Positions 51,997-61,263 of a DNA stretch of 64,000 bases are shown piece by piece. This DNA is from Acidobacteriota bacterium. GTDB taxonomy: Bacteria; Acidobacteriota; Terriglobia; Terriglobales; SCQP01. A model generated the notes under the pieces. The model did not search any database. It had not been told where the DNA came from and saw only the letters and a program-made list of their open reading frames with translations. Numbering within the stretch: position 1 is the stretch's first letter; every line of letters begins with the position of its first letter. Position numbers and translations under genes: made by a program. The DNA lies in the NCBI GenBank assembly GCA_004299485.1, contig SCQP01000014.1, positions 124,001 to 188,000 on the forward strand, given 5' to 3'.

Positions 51997-54900
51997 CTAC
52001 TTGCTCGCCGCGGCGTGGTTGACAGCAGCCAGGTCGGCCTGGATACGGGCGACCGCCTCGCTGGCGTCATGGATGTAGCCGTTGGCGATCTCCACCATGA
52101 CGGGCGTGGGTGGCACCAGAGCCATGCTCACCTGTCCGGAAATGGAGGAGAGCCAGGCGCGCAGGCGGCCGGGATAGACCAGAGCACCCTCGCCGGACTG
52201 AATCTTGAGATCGACGTACTCGTCGATATCGCGCGTCAGGCGGTCGGCGGCCGGATTGGCCTGGCCGGGGGCGTCCGCCTTGCGGATGGCGGTGCGGGCG
52301 TCAATGGCCTTGTTCAGGTTGACATCGAGATCGTTCAGGGCGCTGTGAATCCGCATGAGCAGGTCGAAGCGCTGCTGCAGCTCGGCCTGGCTGGTGTGCA
52401 GATTGGGATCGAGCGTCACCTCGAACGACTGGGATTGCGTTTTGCCGTCGTAGCTGAGCGTCACGTTGTAGGTTCCGGGCACGACTTCCGGGCCGACCGG
52501 AACGGCGGCGGCAAAACCGGAGTTGTAAATGCCTTTCACGTCGACGGCGTTGGCATAGCGCAGGTTCCACTGGAAGCGGTTCATGCCGGGATGGAGCTTG
52601 ACCGCGCGCGGAGCCTGGAAGCCGAAGCCGCCGCCGCGCGTGTGCTGCGGCTTTTCCGGCAGCGAGATGCTGCGGATGATCGTGCCATCGGCGCCCGTAA
52701 AGGTCAGCTTGACCGGCGTGCCCGCAGTGTAGCTTGCGGGCAGGTTGAAGAACACCGTAGCGCCGGCGGGGCGGTTCTGGCCGTGGGCGCCACCGCCGAA
52801 GCCGAAGCCACGGCCGCCGGAGACGAGCCAGGCTTGCTGCGGCTTGAAGACATAGGCGGCGCCGCTGGCGGCGCCCGCCGTCTGCGCGTCGGTTAACTGC
52901 TCCAGGAACTGCAGGTTGTCGAGCACCCAGAAGCCGCGGCCGAAGGTGGAGATCACGACCGCGTGCTGCTGCGGCTGAACCTCGACATCGCTGACGCGCA
53001 CCGCGGGCAGATTCAGCGACAGCGGCTGCCACTGCGCGCCGCCGTCGATGCTGTAGTAGACCGTCGAGCTGCTGGCTGCAAACATGAGATTGGGATCGTT
53101 GGGATCCTGGCGCACGCTCTCGATGTACTGATCCGAAGGCAGGCCGGTGGTCAGCGTGGCCCAGGTCTTGCCGTAATCGGTGGTCTTGTAGACGTAGGGA
53201 TGGAAATCATCCCAGTCGAAGCGGCTGGCGGAAACGTAAGCGGTGCCGGCATCGGTTTTGGAGGGATCGATGCAGGAGATAGTGGACCACATCGGAAGCT
53301 GCGGAGGCCGGACTTCGTTCCAGGTCGCGCCGCCATCGGTGGTCACGTGCACCAGGCCATCGTCGGAACCGACCCAGATTTCGTTGTCGCTGGTGGGCGA
53401 AACGGCAATGGAGGAAATCGTATCGAACATTTCCTCGCCGGTGACATCGGCGCTGATGGGACCACCGGGACGGCCTTGCTTGGACTTATCGTTGCGGGTG
53501 AGGTCGGGGCTGATCACCTTCCAGTGAATGCCGGCATCGGTGGTTTCAAATAGCACGTTGGCGCCGTAGAGCAGTTCATCGTGGTTGCCGGGCGCAAAGG
53601 TGGCGGGGTGGTGAATCCAGCCGAAGCGGTACTTGATGAGCGAGCCCTGGAGGCCGAATTTGTAGGCCGGCCAGGGGCTGACGTTGGTGGTGAGACCGGT
53701 GCGGCGGTTCTCTTTCCAGTACATGGTGTAGTAGCCGCTGCCGTAAGTCACAAAGGGATCGCCGGGCGTGGGGACAACCCAGCTCATTTCACCGCCGGTG
53801 ACGTTGGTCCAGACGCCGGCAGGGGCACCGCTGGAGCCTTCCACCGAGCTGCGATCCTGCTGCGCGCCGTAAATGTGGAAGGGGAACTGTTCGTCGAGGT
53901 TGGCGTGATAGAACTGGCCGGTGGGCTGATTGTCTTCGGAGCTGAAGGCCTTGCCGCCATTCAGCGTGACGGTGGCGCCGCCATCGTTGCCTTCGATGAA
54001 GATCTGCGAGTTCTTGGGGTTGATCCAGAAGGCGTGGTTGTCGCCATGGGGCGGATGGATGGCATGCAGCGTTTTGCCCGAATCATGCGAGATGTAGACG
54101 CCCACGTTGGGCAGGTAGATGGTATTCGCGTCTTGCGGATCAACGTAGACGCGACCGTAGTAGAAGGCGCGCTGGGTGATGTCCATGCTGTTGTTGATCA
54201 GCCGCCAGCTCTGGCCGGCGTTGTCGGAACGGAAGAGGCCGCCCGCCTGGCCTTTGTAGTCGGCCTGGATGAGCGCGTAGACCACGTTGGGATTGCTGGG
54301 CGCCACGGCGACGCCAACCTTACCGAAAATGCCGGTAGGCAGACCGGGGCGGTGCGAGATGTTGGTCCAGTGCGCGCCGCCGTCGGTCGTCTTATACAGG
54401 CCACTGCCGGGACCGCCGCTGGAGAAACCCCAATGACGGCGCGACATCTGCCACATGGCGGCGTAGACGGTCGAGGGATCTTGCTGATCCATGGCCATGG
54501 TGATGGCGCCGGTGTGCTCGTTGACGTACAGAATCTTTTTCCAGGACTTACCGCCATCGGTGGTCTTGAACACGCCCCGCTCCGGATTGGGACCGAAGAG
54601 ATGGCCGAGCGCGGCGACATAAACGATATCGGGATTCTGGGGATCGATCAGAATCCAGTTGATCATGTGCGTTGCTTCGAGGCCGATATGCGCCCAGGTC
54701 TTGCCGCCATCGGTGGACTTGAACATGCCGTCGCCGGTCAGCACCGTGTTGCGCGGGGCGGAGTCTCCCGAGCCGACGTAGATGATTTTGGGATTGGAGG
54801 GCGCAATCGCCATAGCGCCGATGCTGCCGGTCGTGAAGTCTTTATCGGAGATATTGCTCCAGTTGTGACCGTAATCGGTGGTTTTCCAAACGCCGCCGCC

Positions 54901-55101
54901 GGCGGTTGCCATATAAAAGACGTTGGGCTCGCTGCCGATGCCGGCCACGGCGTTCACGCGGCCGCCGGTGTAGGGACCGACGCTGCGCCAGTGCAGGGCG
55001 CCGGTCAGGCCAGCGGGAGGAATGGCGAAGGCCAGCGGCACGGCGACCGACAGGCAGGTGACCAGGAGGGCATATTTTGCTTGGGACAGGGCTCGGAACA
55101 T
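51997..55101 (-). CDS. Secreted sortilin/VPS10-like BNR-repeat beta-propeller protein
   Basis: The 1,034-residue protein has a signal peptide (ending PLAFA) and at least nine Asp-box/BNR blades, for example TTDYGHNWSNIS, STDGGKTWAHI, TTDGGKSWKKI, TTDGGATWNEV, TTDYGKTWATL and SIDGGAQWQPL. A C-terminal region of about 300 residues contains a fibronectin-like part (QSFEVTLDPNLH). Such proteins are abundant in Acidobacteria and are annotated as glycosyl hydrolase-like or sortilin-like, without a proven activity. Confidence 0.9.
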   Translation of the reverse strand: MFRALSQAKYALLVTCLSVAVPLAFAIPPAGLTGALHWRSVGPYTGGRVNAVAGIGSEPNVFYMATAGGGVWKTTDYGHNWSNISDKDFTTGSIGAMAIAPSNPKIIYVGSGDSAPRNTVLTGDGMFKSTDGGKTWAHIGLEATHMINWILIDPQNPDIVYVAALGHLFGPNPERGVFKTTDGGKSWKKILYVNEHTGAITMAMDQQDPSTVYAAMWQMSRRHWGFSSGGPGSGLYKTTDGGAHWTNISHRPGLPTGIFGKVGVAVAPSNPNVVYALIQADYKGQAGGLFRSDNAGQSWRLINNSMDITQRAFYYGRVYVDPQDANTIYLPNVGVYISHDSGKTLHAIHPPHGDNHAFWINPKNSQIFIEGNDGGATVTLNGGKAFSSEDNQPTGQFYHANLDEQFPFHIYGAQQDRSSVEGSSGAPAGVWTNVTGGEMSWVVPTPGDPFVTYGSGYYTMYWKENRRTGLTTNVSPWPAYKFGLQGSLIKYRFGWIHHPATFAPGNHDELLYGANVLFETTDAGIHWKVISPDLTRNDKSKQGRPGGPISADVTGEEMFDTISSIAVSPTSDNEIWVGSDDGLVHVTTDGGATWNEVRPPQLPMWSTISCIDPSKTDAGTAYVSASRFDWDDFHPYVYKTTDYGKTWATLTTGLPSDQYIESVRQDPNDPNLMFAASSSTVYYSIDGGAQWQPLSLNLPAVRVSDVEVQPQQHAVVISTFGRGFWVLDNLQFLEQLTDAQTAGAASGAAYVFKPQQAWLVSGGRGFGFGGGAHGQNRPAGATVFFNLPASYTAGTPVKLTFTGADGTIIRSISLPEKPQHTRGGGFGFQAPRAVKLHPGMNRFQWNLRYANAVDVKGIYNSGFAAAVPVGPEVVPGTYNVTLSYDGKTQSQSFEVTLDPNLHTSQAELQQRFDLLMRIHSALNDLDVNLNKAIDARTAIRKADAPGQANPAADRLTRDIDEYVDLKIQSGEGALVYPGRLRAWLSSISGQVSMALVPPTPVMVEIANGYIHDASEAVARIQADLAAVNHAAASK

Positions 55102-55208
55102 GGCGGCGTCGCCTCTCTTTAGGAAAATTCACTCCCACTATACCGGCAGTAACGGAATGTGGCGATGCAAAAATACAATGACCTTATTGACATATAACGT
55201 CATTTAAT

Positions 55209-55238
55209 TTGACAGGACTGACAAGCCTGACAAATAAT
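55209..55238 (+). promoter_or_regulatory. Predicted sigma-70 promoter of the TonB-dependent receptor
   Basis: TTGACA (55209-55214), an 18-base spacer and AATAAT (55233-55238), in an AT-rich island about 50 bases before the ATG. A second TTGACA stands at 55187. Confidence 0.65.
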
Positions 55239-55286
55239 GCCGCTAGCTTTCCCCCTTGTTGCAGGGCAAATCAACGGAGGTTTCTG

Positions 55287-58200
55287 ATGCGTGGACTCAG
55301 GCGTGGACTGGCGAGTGTAGCCTTGGCGGGAGGCCTGCTGGCGGCCTTACTGACCGGAACGGCGGTGGCGCAGACGGCCGCGGCCACGGGTGAAGTGGTG
55401 GGCACCATCACGGACCCATCGGGTGCGGTGATTCCCGGCGCCACGGTGACGCTGATCAACACCGGCACCAACGCGCGGCGCACGGCGAATACCAACGGCA
55501 AGGGTGGGTATACGTTTCCGGCAGTTGCGCCGGGGATTTACTCGATGACGGTGGCGGCCAAAGGGTTCCAAACCTCGGCCATCGCGGCGTTGCAAGTGTC
55601 GGTAGCGCAGAGTTCGCTGGCGAACGTGAAGATGAAGCTGGGCTCGGCCTCGCAAACGGTGGAGGTGACGGCGGGCGGGGCGGCGCAACTGCAGACCACC
55701 AACGCCACGATCGGCAACACGGTCGGCAGCCAGGCGTTGATCCGGCTACCCACGCTCCAACACGACGCCTCGGAGCTGCTGAACCTGCAGCCGGGCACAG
55801 CCACCAACGGTAGCAACGAAACGCGCGTGGCGGGGGCGAACGACGACCAAAATACCATCAGCGTGGACGGTATCGACGTGACCGGCGGGGTGATTGCAGG
55901 CGCGGGATCAAACACCACCATGGTGCCGATTCCGGTGGACAGCGTGCAGGAGTTCCGGGTGGGCGTGACCAACAACGGCGCCAGCATGGACACCGGCTCG
56001 GGCGGTCAGGTAACGCTGACCGGGCGCACGGGGACCAACCAGATTCACGGCGCCGTCTACGCGTACTACCAGAACAACAAGATGAATGCCAACTCCTGGA
56101 ACGACAACCACACGCCGTCGCCCGGGCCGAACGGGACCAAGCTGCCGTTTACGCCGCGGCCGCCACTGCAAGACAAGCGCTTCGGGGCGCGCATTGGCGG
56201 GCCGATCCAACACAACAAGACGTTTTACTTCGCCGACTATGAAGGCCGGCGCTTCGCGCAGGTGTTCGACACCACCAGCCTGGTGCCCAGCCCGGCGCTG
56301 CTGCAGGGGATCCTGCGGTTCCCGGATGCGAGCGGCAATATCATCAGCTATCCACTGGCCACCAGCACGGCCTGCGGAGCTGGCGGCAATCAGGCGTGCG
56401 ACCCGCGCGGCCTGGGCGAGAGTCCGACGGTGGCGGCGATGAACAAGCTGTTTCCGGCGGGCAACAACCCGGCGCAGGGCGATGGCTTGAACCTGATAGG
56501 GTACGATTCGACGGTGAAGGCACCGTTGACCTCGGATTATTGGGTGGGGCGGCTGGATCACAGCTTCAACTCGAAGTGGGCGTTCCAGGGCAGCTACGTG
56601 TACTCGCGCGAGATTTTTGACGCCGCCGGCAACAGCGCCGTCTCGCCGCAGTACTCCATCGTGGGCGGCAACGTCACCCCGATCAAGCCGGCGCCGCAGC
56701 GGGGCACGCTTATTTCCGGCAGCCTGACCGGCACCATCACACCCAATTTGCTCAACACCTTCCGCTTCGGCTGGGTGCGCAATGACACGCTGGGGGCGGG
56801 CATGACGCCGACGCAGATCGCGCAGCAGGAGAAGCTGCCCGGTACCGACACCAGCGCCGGTTGGATCGCCTATCAGCCGCAGAGTTCGTATCTGGGCTTC
56901 CGGAATCCGATCGACGACAGTACGGGCAATGCGCGGTTCCAGGCGACGAACGTGAAGAAGGTTCAGTACCTCGACGACGTCAACTGGATGAAAGGTAGTC
57001 ACACGATTCAGGCGGGATTCCATATCGACCACCTGCCGACGGTGCATACGCGCAGTGACAAGGTGGTCGGCTCGATCACGTCGCTGGCGGCGCTGACCGA
57101 TACCGCCAGCTTCCTGCGGATTCCGGCGGCGGATGAACCCCAGCGCTGCAGTGCGAGCGTCAGCAGCAACTGCCTGCCTTCCTCGTTTGCCGGCGCTTGG
57201 AACGCGCTCTATGCCTCGACGCTGGGCCTGATCGACAACGTGGGGGTGCTGGGGGTGCGCAACGCCGCTTTGCAGCCGCTGCCGTTTGGCACCAATTTGA
57301 CCAGCCACTCGACCATGGATTCCTATGATTTTTACGTACAGGATGTCTGGCGCCTGAGCCCCTCGCTGACGGCGACCTACGGCCTGGCGTACGGCTGGCA
57401 GACACCGCCGGTGGACTCGAAAGACTTGCAGACGCTGTTGATTGACAACTCGACCGGCAAGGCACTGGGCGCACGGGAGTACATGGACAATAAATTGGCG
57501 GCAGCGCAGACGGGCGAGTTTTACAACCCGGAGCTGGCCTATCTGCCGATCGCCCAGGCGGGCGGACGCAAGGTGGTGAGCACCGACTGGGGCAACTGGG
57601 CGCCGCGCATCGGGATTGCCTGGAACCCCGACATCACCAATGGTTTCCTGGGTACGCTGTTCGGTGGGAAGAAGACCGTCCTGCGCGGCGGCTTCGGCGT
57701 GGTCTACGACCGCTCGAACATGGTGCAGGAAGTCGAGATCCCAATGCTGGGCGTGGGCTTTGCGGATACGGTCACGGTGCCGACACCGGCGTGCAACACG
57801 ACGGGAACGGGAGGCACGGGCTGCAACTCAGCCTCGACGAACCCGGCGCTGGCGGACTTCCGCATTGGTGTCGACGGCACACTGCCGGTTCCGGTGCTTA
57901 AGCCTTCGGCGAGTCCTGTAGTTCCGGCCGCACCCTACGCCGAGCTGCTCTCGTTTCAACTCGATCCGAACAACAAGATCGGCAAGGGCTACAATGCCGA
58001 CATTTCGGTGCAACGGCAGTTGCCGGCGGGCATGATGCTGCAACTGGGCTGGGTGGGCCATTACGGCCGGCTGCTGCCGGAGGCGATCAACTTCAACAAC
58101 TCGCCGTACATGTTCAAGGACAAGGCCTCGGGGCAGACCTTCGCCCAGGCCTATGACGCGGTGGCCAACAGCCTGCGCTCGGGCAGCACGCCGGGTGAGC

Positions 58201-59201
58201 AGCCGTTTTTCAACAACATGCTGCCGGGGATGAAGTCGGGCAGCGCACCGATCTCGGGAACTGATTTCCTGGCCGCCAGCGATCCCGGCGATTTCATCCG
58301 CGGCAACGTCAGCAACTTGTTCAACCTGATCGATGGCGCGCGCGCCCGCCAGGGCTTGCCGAGCTTCGACAACCGCCAGGTGCTGGTGCTGTTCATGCGC
58401 ACCCACCAGGGCTACTCCAACTACAACGGCATGATTGTGACGCTGCGCAAGGAGACTCAGAATGGGCTGTCGCTGGGCATCAACTACACCTGGGCGCACG
58501 CGCTCGATGACGGGGTGTCCAACCAGGATTCGGCCGGGTTCTTCCCCAACAGCTACTACCCGACGATCAATTACGGCGCCTCAAGGTTCGACGTGCGGCA
58601 ATCGCTGAACGCGACCACGGTATGGAACTTGCCCCTCGGGACCGGGCACGCGATTTCGTTCCAGGGTCGGCGCGCCAACGGCTTCATCAACAACTGGTAC
58701 GTGTCGGCGATTGTGACGGCGCAGGCGGGCTTCCCGGTGGAAGTGTCGCAAGGCTCGCAGGTGTACGGCGGCGGCGCGATTCTGAGCGGCACGACCTATG
58801 CCGTTCCCACGGTTGGGGTCAGCTCCCTGGGCGCGGGCTTGCATAGCGGCGTGGGCGGCGGCACGGGTCTGAACCTGTTTGCCGACCCCCAGGCGGCGAT
58901 CAAGGACTTTGCGCCGGTGCAACTGGCGGCTGGAGGGGTGAGCGGGACGGCAAACCCGATGACGGGGCTGCCGTTCGTGAACCTGGACATGTCGATCGGC
59001 AAGACGACGCAGATCACGGAAGGCACGGCGCTGGCGCTGTCGGTGGACTTCTTCAACGCGCTCAACAACGTGAACTTTGAGACGCCGGGGCTGAGCCTGT
59101 TCTCGCCGCGCAACTTCGGGGCGATCACCAACCAGTTCGTGCCGGCCAACCGGACGGCGGGCAGCCGCTGGATTGAGCTGGGGGCGCGCTTCACGTTCTA
59201 A
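55287..59201 (+). CDS. Carboxypeptidase-regulatory/TonB-dependent receptor (Oar-like)
   Basis: From the ATG at 55287 (CGGAGG site) the protein has 1,304 residues: signal peptide (ending GTAVAQ), a carboxypeptidase-regulatory-like (Cna-B type) domain (GEVVGTITDPSGAVIPGATVTL), a plug-like part (VDSVQEFRVGVTNNGASMDTGSGGQVTLTGRTGTNQIHG) and a long outer-membrane beta-barrel that ends in GARFTF. Large families of such Oar-like receptors mark Acidobacteria; they probably take up oligomers or glycans. It is divergent from the sortilin-like gene, with which it may form a functional pair. Confidence 0.92.
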   Translation: MRGLRRGLASVALAGGLLAALLTGTAVAQTAAATGEVVGTITDPSGAVIPGATVTLINTGTNARRTANTNGKGGYTFPAVAPGIYSMTVAAKGFQTSAIAALQVSVAQSSLANVKMKLGSASQTVEVTAGGAAQLQTTNATIGNTVGSQALIRLPTLQHDASELLNLQPGTATNGSNETRVAGANDDQNTISVDGIDVTGGVIAGAGSNTTMVPIPVDSVQEFRVGVTNNGASMDTGSGGQVTLTGRTGTNQIHGAVYAYYQNNKMNANSWNDNHTPSPGPNGTKLPFTPRPPLQDKRFGARIGGPIQHNKTFYFADYEGRRFAQVFDTTSLVPSPALLQGILRFPDASGNIISYPLATSTACGAGGNQACDPRGLGESPTVAAMNKLFPAGNNPAQGDGLNLIGYDSTVKAPLTSDYWVGRLDHSFNSKWAFQGSYVYSREIFDAAGNSAVSPQYSIVGGNVTPIKPAPQRGTLISGSLTGTITPNLLNTFRFGWVRNDTLGAGMTPTQIAQQEKLPGTDTSAGWIAYQPQSSYLGFRNPIDDSTGNARFQATNVKKVQYLDDVNWMKGSHTIQAGFHIDHLPTVHTRSDKVVGSITSLAALTDTASFLRIPAADEPQRCSASVSSNCLPSSFAGAWNALYASTLGLIDNVGVLGVRNAALQPLPFGTNLTSHSTMDSYDFYVQDVWRLSPSLTATYGLAYGWQTPPVDSKDLQTLLIDNSTGKALGAREYMDNKLAAAQTGEFYNPELAYLPIAQAGGRKVVSTDWGNWAPRIGIAWNPDITNGFLGTLFGGKKTVLRGGFGVVYDRSNMVQEVEIPMLGVGFADTVTVPTPACNTTGTGGTGCNSASTNPALADFRIGVDGTLPVPVLKPSASPVVPAAPYAELLSFQLDPNNKIGKGYNADISVQRQLPAGMMLQLGWVGHYGRLLPEAINFNNSPYMFKDKASGQTFAQAYDAVANSLRSGSTPGEQPFFNNMLPGMKSGSAPISGTDFLAASDPGDFIRGNVSNLFNLIDGARARQGLPSFDNRQVLVLFMRTHQGYSNYNGMIVTLRKETQNGLSLGINYTWAHALDDGVSNQDSAGFFPNSYYPTINYGASRFDVRQSLNATTVWNLPLGTGHAISFQGRRANGFINNWYVSAIVTAQAGFPVEVSQGSQVYGGGAILSGTTYAVPTVGVSSLGAGLHSGVGGGTGLNLFADPQAAIKDFAPVQLAAGGVSGTANPMTGLPFVNLDMSIGKTTQITEGTALALSVDFFNALNNVNFETPGLSLFSPRNFGAITNQFVPANRTAGSRWIELGARFTF

Positions 59202-59243
59202 CAAGCAATTGCCGAAACTCCAGACGAACGACGCGCAGAGACA

Positions 59244-59480
59244 ATGAAGGCGCGCCTCCACCCTCACGCTCTGGCAAGGCTGGCGGAACGCGGCACAACG
59301 GAAACGGAGGTCTTGGCGACGGTTGCAACAGGAGAGCAGTTTCCGGCCAAGTTCGGCAGGACAGGTTTCCGGCGCAACTTCCCTTTCGGCGGCGAATGGC
59401 GCGGGCGCCATTATGCGGAGGCCTACGCCGTCGAAGAGAACGGCTGGCTTGTAATCACCGCCGTTGTAAAATTCTTCTGA
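59244..59480 (+). CDS. DUF4258-family small protein (possible toxin)
   Basis: The 78-residue protein (KARLHPHALARLAERGTTETEVLATVATGEQF ... RHYAEAYAVEENGWLVITAVVKFF) matches the DUF4258 pattern, small RelE/BrnT-like folds often in toxin-antitoxin loci. It is followed at 11 bases by a DUF2283 gene and then a higA-type antitoxin, suggesting a three-gene module. Confidence 0.82.
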   Translation: MKARLHPHALARLAERGTTETEVLATVATGEQFPAKFGRTGFRRNFPFGGEWRGRHYAEAYAVEENGWLVITAVVKFF

Positions 59481-59491
59481 GGACGCATTCG

Positions 59492-59737
59492 ATGAAGCTG
59501 ACCTTTGATCCGCGCTACAACGTCGCCTACCTCCGGTTCCAGGAGAAAACTGCGCAAGTGGAAACTATCCACGTGAGCGACGAGCTAAACGTGGACATCG
59601 CCCCCGACGGCACGATCTTCGGCATTGAAATGCTAAACGCCAACCAGCAGCTCAGCGCCGCAGACGACGGCAACCTGATCGTAGTGAACGAAGCCTTAGC
59701 CCAGCGCCGGGAAGTGTCGTTGAGCGGCAAGAGCTGA
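59492..59737 (+). CDS. DUF2283-family small protein
   Basis: From the ATG at 59492 the 81-residue protein reads MKLTFDPRYNVAYLRFQEK, then VDIAPDGTIFGIEMLNA, which is the DUF2283 signature. The function is unknown; it is frequently beside DUF4258. A truncated second copy lies 350 bases downstream. Confidence 0.87.
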   Translation: MKLTFDPRYNVAYLRFQEKTAQVETIHVSDELNVDIAPDGTIFGIEMLNANQQLSAADDGNLIVVNEALAQRREVSLSGKS

Positions 59738-59752
59738 AACGGGACGGCGGGA

Positions 59753-60046
59753 GTGAGAAACCAAAAGCGGCCGATTCATCCCGGCGAGCATCTGCGCGAG
59801 GAACTGGCGGAGTTGGAACTGTCGGCGGCGAAGTTTGCGGCGCTGCTCGCCGTACCGATGAACCGAGTTACGCAAATCCTGAACCACAAGCACGCCGTTT
59901 CTGCCGATACTGCGCTGCGGCTGGCTCGCTACTTCGGCACCACGCCGGAGTTCTGGATGCAGTTGCAGGCCGCCTACGACCTGCGCCTCGCCGAGCGCAA
60001 GTCCGGCAAGGCCATCGCCCGCCGCGTTAACCCGCGCGCAGCGTAA
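59753..60046 (+). CDS. higA: HigA-family antitoxin (XRE type)
   Basis: Starts at a GTG (59753), 97 residues. RPIHPGEHLREELAELELSAAKFAALLAVPMNRVTQILNHKHAVSADTALRLARYFGTTPEFWMQLQAAYDL is the standard HigA helix-turn-helix and C-terminal helix. HigA usually pairs with a HigB toxin upstream, but here the upstream genes are DUF2283 and DUF4258; the latter may be the cognate toxin. Confidence 0.9.
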   Translation: MRNQKRPIHPGEHLREELAELELSAAKFAALLAVPMNRVTQILNHKHAVSADTALRLARYFGTTPEFWMQLQAAYDLRLAERKSGKAIARRVNPRAA

Positions 60047-60093
60047 GCGGACCCCACCACTTCGGACTTAAGATTCCGCTGAGGGCTGAAGCG

Positions 60094-60213
60094 ATGAAGC
60101 TGACCCTTGATCCGCGCTACAACGTCGCCTATCTGCGGTTCCAGGAGAAAACTGCGAAAGTGGAGACCATCCACCTGAGTGCTGCTTTAGGCGAGGTGCT
60201 GGGGACGGGTTAA
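60094..60213 (+). pseudogene. Truncated duplicate of the DUF2283 gene
   Basis: MKLTLDPRYNVAYLRFQEK, AKVETIHLS repeats the first 29 residues of the gene at 59492 with few changes, also at DNA level from about 60092 to 60180. It then runs into unrelated sequence and stops at 60213, inside the convergent marR gene. This is a partial local duplication. Confidence 0.85.
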
Positions 60214-60696
60214 CGAGCTCTCCCAGACGCGGCCGAGGAGCCGCTTGAGCTGGGCAAACTCGCGCGCGCCGAGTTCCGCCTTCCATTCCTGCTCGATGTC
60301 GCGCAAAATGGCGTGGATTCTCATGTAGGCGTCGCGGCCGCGCCGGGTGAGGCGGACGACGCGCGCCCGGCCGGAGCCGCTGGTGCGGACCAGGTAGCCC
60401 AGGCCCTCGAGGCTGCGCAGGAGCTGGTTCATGGCCTGCTTGCTGACGCCCGCGCGCGCGGCCAGCGTGCCCGGCCGCACGCCGTCCGGACCGGGAAATT
60501 GCAGGACGGCCATGTGCGGCAGCCGCAGGGCGGAGAAACCGGCAGCATTGAGTTCCTGAATGATGCGGCGGTGGATGGCCTGGGCGGGAACGCGCAGCAG
60601 GGCGCCGATGAGCACGTACTGGATTGCGGTGGGGGCAGAGGGCGCCCGCGGGCGCTCCGGGCGGCTCCGAGTCGCAGGCTTACGAGGGATTGACAC
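60187..60696 (-). CDS. MarR-family transcriptional regulator
   Basis: The 169-residue protein has the MarR winged helix: MAVLQFPGPDGVRPGTLAARAGVSKQAMNQLLRSLEGLGYLVR, then GRARVVRLTRRGRDAYMRI. It is divergent from a cupin gene with 59 bases between start codons, and two palindromic sites in that gap, so it probably represses both itself and the cupin gene in response to a small molecule. Confidence 0.9.
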   Translation of the reverse strand: MSIPRKPATRSRPERPRAPSAPTAIQYVLIGALLRVPAQAIHRRIIQELNAAGFSALRLPHMAVLQFPGPDGVRPGTLAARAGVSKQAMNQLLRSLEGLGYLVRTSGSGRARVVRLTRRGRDAYMRIHAILRDIEQEWKAELGAREFAQLKRLLGRVWESSLTRPQHLA

Positions 60697-60700
60697 GTGA

Positions 60701-60744
60701 AGTAAACTCTGTTTACTATTATGCCACGGTAAAGTACGTTTACC
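60701..60744. promoter_or_regulatory. Paired MarR operator sites
   Basis: AGTAAAC-TCT-GTTTACT (60701-60717, perfect) and GGTAAAG-TAC-GTTTACC (60728-60744, one mismatch) share the core GTAAAN5GTTTAC. Centres are 27 bases apart. They cover the start regions of both divergent genes. Confidence 0.8.
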
Positions 60745-60755
60745 AAGGGGGCCGT

Positions 60756-61235
60756 ATGAGCGAGCATCCAGAGCTTCAGGTCAATCCGGCGGAGGAAACC
60801 GTCCGCCTGGGACCGCTGACGGTGCGTTTCCTGGTCACCGCAGTGCAGTCGAGCGGCAGCACCGCCGTGTTTGAGCTGTTTATTCCGGCCGGGGAGCGGC
60901 TGCGGGCGCCAGCGCACAGCCACGATCATTACGAAGAGACGATCTACGGCATCCGCGGCGTGTCGACCTGGACGGTGGACGGCCATGCAATTGAGGTCGG
61001 ACCGGGGCAAGCGCTGTGCATTCCTCGCGGCGCGGTGCATCGTTTTGACAACCCCGGAGCGGCGGATGTGACGGCGCTGTGCGTGATCACGCCAGCGGCA
61101 ATCGGGCCGGAGTATTTCCGCGAGGCGGCCGCGCTGGTGGCCGCCGCAGGCGGCCGGGAGCCGGATCGCGCCGCGATGGCCGCGCTCATGCGGCGCCACG
61201 GGCTGACCCCGGCCCCACCGCCGGCGGCCGCCTGA
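60756..61235 (+). CDS. Cupin-domain protein
   Basis: From the ATG at 60756 the 159-residue protein has two cupin motifs: HSHDHYEETIYGIRG (metal ligands) and PGQALCIPRGAVHRFDN. It is a single-domain cupin of the kind used as dioxygenase or sugar/auxiliary binding proteins. No substrate can be named. It is likely controlled by the divergent MarR protein. Confidence 0.87.
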   Translation: MSEHPELQVNPAEETVRLGPLTVRFLVTAVQSSGSTAVFELFIPAGERLRAPAHSHDHYEETIYGIRGVSTWTVDGHAIEVGPGQALCIPRGAVHRFDNPGAADVTALCVITPAAIGPEYFREAAALVAAAGGREPDRAAMAALMRRHGLTPAPPPAAA

Positions 61236-61263
61236 AACGCCGCGGGGAGCAGAATCGCCCGCC

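Noticed and set aside
53581-55122. 513-codon open frame opposite the sortilin-like gene
   Set aside because: Antisense shadow. Its translation is repetitive (VGGRG/ADVDDFGI-like) because it mirrors the BNR repeats; no motifs.
55908-57308. 466-codon reverse frame inside the TonB receptor
   Set aside because: Arginine/histidine-rich antisense reading of the receptor gene; no motifs.
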